From JALZOC01 sp035758845 (lineage in GTDB: Bacteria; Acidobacteriota; Vicinamibacteria; Vicinamibacterales; 2-12-FULL-66-21), in contig DASTVZ010000217.1 of the NCBI GenBank assembly GCA_035758845.1, positions 1 to 64,000 of the forward strand: a DNA stretch of 64,000 nt, given 5' to 3'. Numbering within the stretch: position 1 is the first letter of the stretch; each line of letters opens with the position of its first letter. The notes under the pieces are model-generated. The model was not told the origin of the DNA, ran no database searches, and saw nothing but the letters and a program-made list of their open reading frames with translations. Below, one piece after another: positions 59,741-64,000 of this stretch. The position numbers were made by a program, and so were the translations under genes.

Positions 59741-60640
59741 ATGGCTTCGTTCCCGGTACCTGTCCGCGTGTGTTTCACCCTTGCTTTCCTCGCCTTCACA
59801 GCCACAATCGCCACCGCCCAGCAACGCACGGACTTCGGAACTCTGTCGATTCAGGTCCGTCCACCCGAGGCGGACATATTTATTGACGGCGAACGATGGA
59901 TCGGCTCGGAAACCAACGCGCCGCTTCAAGTCCAGCTTTCTCCCGGCATTCACCGTGTCGAGATGCGATCGCCCGGCCGGCAGACGTTCTCGGCAAACGT
60001 CACAATCCGCGCGGGAGAAACAACGCCGCTGAACGTGTCGCTGGCGCAGCCGGCGACGTCCGAGCCGGCGGCGACACCACCGGAGACCGGGCCGCGATCT
60101 CCGCGCGGTCCCGAGAGCAACATCCGCGTCACGACCGGAGAGGATGGATTCATGATCGCTCCCGATTTTCGGGTGACCGAGATCAATAACCATACGGCCC
60201 AACTCCTTGGCGCATACGGCGGGTACGTGTTCGGTCGACAGTTCCTCGTCGGCGCTGGCGGGTACTGGCAGATCGACTCGACTGACGGCCTCCACATTGC
60301 CTACGGTGGACCGGTGTTTCAATGGCGCGTGTTCCCGGACAAGGCCGTCGGGCTGAACCTCCACGGACTGATCGGTGGCGGCTGGCGCTATGCCGACGAC
60401 TTCTACTTCGCGCACTTTGATGGTCCAAGAATCGATCATCGTGGCGTTCCGGCGGGACGGTACTACGGGTTGCCCTATGGCTGGTACGACGATGCGTTCT
60501 TCGTCGCTGAACCGGCGGCGCAGGTCGTCGTTCGCCTGGCCTCGTGGATCCGGGTACAGGGTGGCGTCGGGTATCGAGCAACGTCGTCAGACAACCTCAA
60601 TGGCGCCAGCGGAAATGTGAGCGTCCAGTTCGGCCGCTGA
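59741..60640 (+). CDS. PEGA domain exported protein
   Basis: A 299-residue exported protein. A signal peptide ends near TATAQQR. A PEGA domain (LSIQVRPPEADIFIDGERW to LSPGIHRVEMRSPG) at about residues 33-95 is followed by a Pro-rich linker and a C-terminal beta-rich domain (VTEINNHTAQLLGAYGGYVF, FLVGAGGYWQIDSTDGLHI, FQWRVFPDKAVGLNLHG, YGLPYGWYDD). PEGA domains are surface-layer-type modules. GGAG lies in the stem of a hairpin just upstream. The C-terminus looks like a barrel of an outer-membrane protein (ends NVSVQFGR). Confidence 0.82.
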   Translation: MASFPVPVRVCFTLAFLAFTATIATAQQRTDFGTLSIQVRPPEADIFIDGERWIGSETNAPLQVQLSPGIHRVEMRSPGRQTFSANVTIRAGETTPLNVSLAQPATSEPAATPPETGPRSPRGPESNIRVTTGEDGFMIAPDFRVTEINNHTAQLLGAYGGYVFGRQFLVGAGGYWQIDSTDGLHIAYGGPVFQWRVFPDKAVGLNLHGLIGGGWRYADDFYFAHFDGPRIDHRGVPAGRYYGLPYGWYDDAFFVAEPAAQVVVRLASWIRVQGGVGYRATSSDNLNGASGNVSVQFGR

Positions 60641-60642
60641 TC

Positions 60643-60705
60643 TCGCGCGCAGAGCGCGCCGGAAGATCTCGCGCAAAGAGCGCCGAGAACGCCAAGGATC
60701 TCGGG
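60643..60705. repeat. GCGCAAAGAGCGCCGAGAACGC repeat
   Basis: TCTCGCGCGCAGAGCGCGCC and TCTCGCGCAAAGAGCGCC, GAGAACGCCAAGG: two imperfect units. A related stretch is at 22440-22575. It lies between the PEGA gene and the PadR promoter. Confidence 0.55.
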
Positions 60706-60717
60706 CACGTAGTGAGA

Positions 60718-60755
60718 TTGACAACCTCCGCTATTTTTACTACAAAATAGCTATT
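60718..60755 (+). promoter_or_regulatory. Promoter and PadR-type operator
   Basis: TTGACA (60718-60723), 17 bases, TACAAA (60741-60746). Overlapping it are the palindromes CTATTTT-TACTAC-AAAATAG (60731-60750) and AATAGCTATT (60746-60755). The start codon is only 13 bases after the -10, and no Shine-Dalgarno exists, so the message is probably (near-)leaderless. The palindrome over the -10 is where a PadR dimer would repress its own operon. Confidence 0.7.
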
Positions 60756-60758
60756 ACC

Positions 60759-61076
60759 ATGGCGCGCGACCATCTTGGACGGTTCGAACACCTGCTCCTG
60801 CTGGCGGTGGTTCGACTGGGTGACGATGCGTATGGCATGACCATTCGACGCGCACTCGCGCGGCACACCGGCCGCGAGATCTCTGTCGGCGCGATTTACA
60901 CGTCGCTGGCGCGGCTCGAGGCAAAGGGGCTCGTGCAGTCCAGACTCGGCGACCCGACGCCGGAGCGCGGCGGCAAAGCCAAACGTTTTTATCGCGTGCT
61001 TCCGGCGGGGAAAAAGGCGATCGCGCGCGCCCAGGCCATCCTGCTGGGATTGGCACGCGGGATCGAGCAGCCATGA
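60759..61076 (+). CDS. PadR family transcriptional regulator
   Basis: A 105-residue repressor of the short PadR-s2 type. The winged helix has FEHLLLLAVVRLGDDAYGMT, REISVGAIYTSLARLEAKGL and a wing with AKRFYRVLPAGKKAI. The C-terminal helix is short. It overlaps the permease gene by 4 bases (ATGA), so both are one operon. In acidobacteria such PadR proteins regulate the linked duplicated permease; the ligand is unknown. Confidence 0.93.
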   Translation: MARDHLGRFEHLLLLAVVRLGDDAYGMTIRRALARHTGREISVGAIYTSLARLEAKGLVQSRLGDPTPERGGKAKRFYRVLPAGKKAIARAQAILLGLARGIEQP

Positions 61077-63856
61077 ACGGCCAGCAGGCTGCGTCCCCTC
61101 CCGCACTTGCACGATGGCTCCTGCGACGAGCGCTCGATGGTGCGGCACGCTCTGCAATCGTCGGCGATCTCGACGAGGAGTTCGCGACGTTCAAGGTTCC
61201 CCAGCTTGGCGCACGCGCCGCGCGGCGATGGTATTGGCGCCAAACCATTCTGTCGATTGTTGCGTGTGTTCGAGCCGCCGATGAACGCGCGAACGATCCG
61301 GAACAGGCGTCCTTGCTGGCAGTCGGGAACATGATGCGCCGGCGCGACGGCCTAGGGGCAGATCTCCGATCGGCGGCGCGTTTTTGTGCGAGGAGTCCGC
61401 TGACGTCGGTTGCAGTGATCCTCACACTCGCGATCGGCGTGGCCGCTAACACGGCCATGTTCTCCGTGTTGAACGCCACCCTGCTGAAGAAGCTCCCGAT
61501 CGCGAATGCCGACCGGTTGGTCTCAATCGAGGAGAAAGGGGGCGGCTCGTTCACCTACCCCGAGTACCTTGCGACTCGTGACACGCCCGGATTGCGCGCG
61601 CTGGTCGCCGGCGGCACGACGAGCACGTTGATGACCCACCGAAACGCAAAGCGTCGAGTGGTCATCCAACTGGTCACGGCCAATTACTTCGAGGCACTCG
61701 GTGTGCGGCCAGGCGCCCGCGGGCGGCTCCTCGAATCGAACGACGATCTGCCGGGCCGTGCGCCGGTTGTTGTTCTCAGTTATGCATTCTGGCGAGATTA
61801 CTTCGCCGCCGATCCGACCGTCATCGGCAGCACCATCAAACTGCACCACGCATCCTTTACCGTCGCCGGTATCGCACCCGACGGCTTCGCGGGAACTCAG
61901 ATTGGCTTCGCTCCCGATTTGTGGGCACCGTTGACACACGGGCCGCTGATCGAGAACAACCCCGCGATGCTTGGCCCGGGATCCGCCTGGCTCGGGATGG
62001 ACGGAATCCTTGAACATCGGGATTCGGTCGGCGTTGTTCGGGACGCGTTAGCGGCGCGCTGGCGCGCTATCGGGCAACGTGACGTCCCGGTCGTCGAGCT
62101 GATTCCTCGCGGACACGAATGGAACACGTGGGCTGGGACGGCCGCTGGTTCGTCACCGCTGAAACTCGTCTCGCTGTTCGTCTTGCTCATTCTTCTCGTC
62201 GGCTGCCTCAACGTCTCGATCCTGCTAGGCGCCCAGGTTCACGATCGCCAGAGAGAACTGGCGATTCGAGCGTCGCTTGGCGCGGGACGTCTTCGTCTGC
62301 TGCGGCAGCTCCTCGCCGAGCACCTGCTTCTCGTGACGCTCGCTGGAGTTGCGGGTGGAACGTTGGGAGTCTTGATCGCCCGGACGCTGGCGTCGCTATT
62401 GGGCACGCGACTGACGCCAAGCGATCTCGATGTCAGCTTCGATGCGCGCGTCCTGTTCTTCACCATTGCTGTATCTCTGACCACTGGACTGTTGATTGGA
62501 GCGCTGCCGGCATTGCGATGGTCGAAGGTCGACCCGCTCGGGATCCTGCGATCGGGAAATACTGGGCTGAACAGAGTTTTCCGGTCGTCCGGACTGTGGT
62601 GGTTGATTCCCGGACAGGTTGCGCTGGGGACGGTTCTTTTGACCTCGGCCGGCGTTCTCGTCAAGACGATCCACGAATTGAAGGCAGGCATTGCACTGAC
62701 AGCACCGGAGCGGATCTGGTTTGCCGATCTGCAAGTGGACACCATGCCGTCAACGCTGGCCGCGTTCGGCGACTTTCAAGCCAACCTCCGCACTCATCTC
62801 ACCGAGTTGCCCGGAATCGAAGCTGCAGGTCTGTCGACTGGACGCCCGCTCGCAACCATCCGTCGAGGTCCGTTGCGGGTGGAAGGGATGACGACGGTTC
62901 CGAAATCACAGCCAATGCCGTGGGGACCACCGCCGCCACCGCCACCGCGCGGAGCCCCACCGCTCGAGAAGCTTTGGATCGTCAGTAATGACTACGTGAC
63001 TCCAGGATTCTTCCCCGCCATGGGGTTGGCAATGGTCAACGGACGCGATTTCACGACGGCCGATTCAGCAGCCGCACCGCGCGTCGCGATCGTGAATGAG
63101 ACCCTGGCGGCTCGCGCCTTTGGAAAGGCGAATCCCATCGGGCGACACGTCTCGTGGGCCGAGCGATCGGAATTCGACATCACGATTGTCGGGGTCGTCC
63201 GCGATCTGCGGACTGAAGATCTGCGCCGCGCCGCTCCCGATGCGATCTTCTTCCCGCTGGCCCAGATTTCGGGCGGCTACGCGAAAGAGAGCACAGTGAC
63301 CGGCGCGCTCGAACCGATTGACTTGAGCATCGTGCTTCGCTCGCGCCCAGGGCAGCCTTTCACTCGTGAGCAGATCGCGCAGCAGGTGGGCGCGTTCGAT
63401 CCGACGTTGTTCATCGATCGCGTGTGGACGTTCGATGAAGAAGCAGGCCTGGCGCTGAGTCAAGAGCGCCTTCTCGCATGGCTCGGATCGACCTTTTCTG
63501 CGATCGCACTGGCGTTGTTGATCGTCGGTCTCTACGGTGTGCTCGCTGCCGCGGTCGTCCGAGGCCGGCGAGAATTAGGAATCCGTCTCGCCCTTGGCGC
63601 GACGCCGCGATCGCTTCGCGCAATGGTTGTCGGCCGCAGCGTCGGGGTGATTGCCGTTGGTCTCGCCTTCGGGCTGCCTCTTTCGTACGCGTTCGTCCGC
63701 ACTTTCGCGCAACTGCTTTACGGCGTCGCACCGATCGAACCGGCCGTCGTTGCTGCGACGATCTCGACCGTCGTCGCGACCGCGATCCTCGCGGCCTACG
63801 TTCCCGCCTATCGTGCCGCGCGCGTCGATCCGGTCGTCGCGTTGCGGATGGACTAG
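61073..63856 (+). CDS. ABC transporter permease, duplicated type with N-terminal prefix domain
   Basis: A 927-residue membrane protein. Residues 1-90 are the permease prefix domain (PPALARWLLRRALDGAARSAIVGDLDEEF). Then follow a MacB-like helix/periplasmic pair (VAVILTLAIGVAANTAMFSVLNATLL), an FtsX block (LVSLFVLLILLVGCLNVSILLGAQVHDRQRELAIRASLGAGR), a second periplasmic part with a Pro-rich loop (WGPPPPPPPRGAPP) and a final FtsX block (IALALLIVGLYGVLAAAVVRGRRELGIRLALGA). No ATPase is linked. It is co-transcribed with PadR. Confidence 0.93.
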   Translation: MNGQQAASPPALARWLLRRALDGAARSAIVGDLDEEFATFKVPQLGARAARRWYWRQTILSIVACVRAADERANDPEQASLLAVGNMMRRRDGLGADLRSAARFCARSPLTSVAVILTLAIGVAANTAMFSVLNATLLKKLPIANADRLVSIEEKGGGSFTYPEYLATRDTPGLRALVAGGTTSTLMTHRNAKRRVVIQLVTANYFEALGVRPGARGRLLESNDDLPGRAPVVVLSYAFWRDYFAADPTVIGSTIKLHHASFTVAGIAPDGFAGTQIGFAPDLWAPLTHGPLIENNPAMLGPGSAWLGMDGILEHRDSVGVVRDALAARWRAIGQRDVPVVELIPRGHEWNTWAGTAAGSSPLKLVSLFVLLILLVGCLNVSILLGAQVHDRQRELAIRASLGAGRLRLLRQLLAEHLLLVTLAGVAGGTLGVLIARTLASLLGTRLTPSDLDVSFDARVLFFTIAVSLTTGLLIGALPALRWSKVDPLGILRSGNTGLNRVFRSSGLWWLIPGQVALGTVLLTSAGVLVKTIHELKAGIALTAPERIWFADLQVDTMPSTLAAFGDFQANLRTHLTELPGIEAAGLSTGRPLATIRRGPLRVEGMTTVPKSQPMPWGPPPPPPPRGAPPLEKLWIVSNDYVTPGFFPAMGLAMVNGRDFTTADSAAAPRVAIVNETLAARAFGKANPIGRHVSWAERSEFDITIVGVVRDLRTEDLRRAAPDAIFFPLAQISGGYAKESTVTGALEPIDLSIVLRSRPGQPFTREQIAQQVGAFDPTLFIDRVWTFDEEAGLALSQERLLAWLGSTFSAIALALLIVGLYGVLAAAVVRGRRELGIRLALGATPRSLRAMVVGRSVGVIAVGLAFGLPLSYAFVRTFAQLLYGVAPIEPAVVAATISTVVATAILAAYVPAYRAARVDPVVALRMD

Positions 63857-63862
63857 CGGCGT

Positions 63863-64000
63863 TTACTCACAAGATGCCGGTGCGCTCGGTGCAGAAGTGC
63901 GACGGTACAGTCGCACGGAAAGATGCCGGTCGGGTACCGGAATCTCACGCTCGATCTTCAGTTCACCCCGATCGACTTCGTCGAGCACGGCCTGGCGCTG
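63863..64000 (-). CDS. C-terminal fragment of a hypothetical protein
   Basis: The last 45 codons of a leftward gene whose start is beyond the window. The frame reads QRQAVLDEVDRGELKIEREI then PVPDRHLSVRLYRRTSAPSA then PASCE, ending TAA. The helical beginning (LDEVDRGEL) is like the end of SHOCT-like or anti-sigma-type small domains, but too little is seen to name it. It is convergent with the permease gene, 6 bases apart. Confidence 0.5.
   Translation of the reverse strand, partial: QRQAVLDEVDRGELKIEREIPVPDRHLSVRLYRRTSAPSAPASCE

Overview
The window looks like chromosomal DNA of an Acidobacteriota bacterium, most likely class Vicinamibacteria (subdivision 6). This is inferred from high GC content; ABC permeases of the acidobacterial duplicated type, one paired with a PadR repressor; many exported TonB-dependent receptors, PQQ-like propellers, tricorn-type S41 proteases and secreted hydrolases; a TIGR03436-like VWA protein; and many short dispersed intergenic repeats. 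No rRNA, tRNA, CRISPR array, prophage or transposase was recognised.

Layout. 1-7141 (minus strand) carries two paralogous PQQ-like propeller proteins, a tricorn-like S41 protease and the start of a further exported protein; a helix-hairpin-helix/CxxCH protein diverges from them at 7531. 8133-14204 holds a YVTN-propeller lipoprotein and two TonB-dependent receptors. 14258-18944 is an assimilatory sulfate operon (cysD, cysN, cysH) continuing into ilvA. It is preceded by a 29-codon leader ORF with seven Cys codons and by a sequence able to sequester the cysD Shine-Dalgarno, which is the most interesting regulatory structure here. 19653-22246 holds a secreted protein with an LPKTAS sorting signal, a VWA protein and a class D-like sortase.

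22612-31829 contains small conserved proteins, a HEAT-like protein, an orphan duplicated permease, a TMEM175-like channel, an M14 peptidase followed by a 49-aa protein that is easy to miss, and an SDR. 31942-46067 holds a second tricorn-like protease, a membrane protein, four alpha/beta hydrolases, a lipoprotein, an outer-membrane barrel candidate and RidA. 46165-51856 has a zinc-ribbon protein with a VasI/TagO-like domain, methyltransferase-like and amidohydrolase genes, an MBL hydrolase and short propeller or secreted proteins. 51954-56305 is a tightly packed operon of a GH127-like glycosidase, an isoprenylcysteine methyltransferase homologue and a 609-aa exported protein. 56346-60640 has a Rho_N-like protein, a DUF2255 protein, a subclass B3 metallo-beta-lactamase overlapping a GNAT gene, a DUF4159 protein and a PEGA protein. 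60759-63856 is a PadR/duplicated-permease pair with a clear promoter-operator. A partial gene runs off the right edge.

Intergenic DNA is rich in several distinct short repeat families: REP-like CTTCCGCC palindromes, an 87-bp inverted-repeat element, CACGGATGAA-type tandem arrays, GGTTCTAC arrays and a GC-rich CCTTCGCC element. One copy of the last lies inside the sortase reading frame. Start codons were chosen from Shine-Dalgarno matches, signal peptides and gene overlaps. All functional names are from reading motifs, not from database searches.
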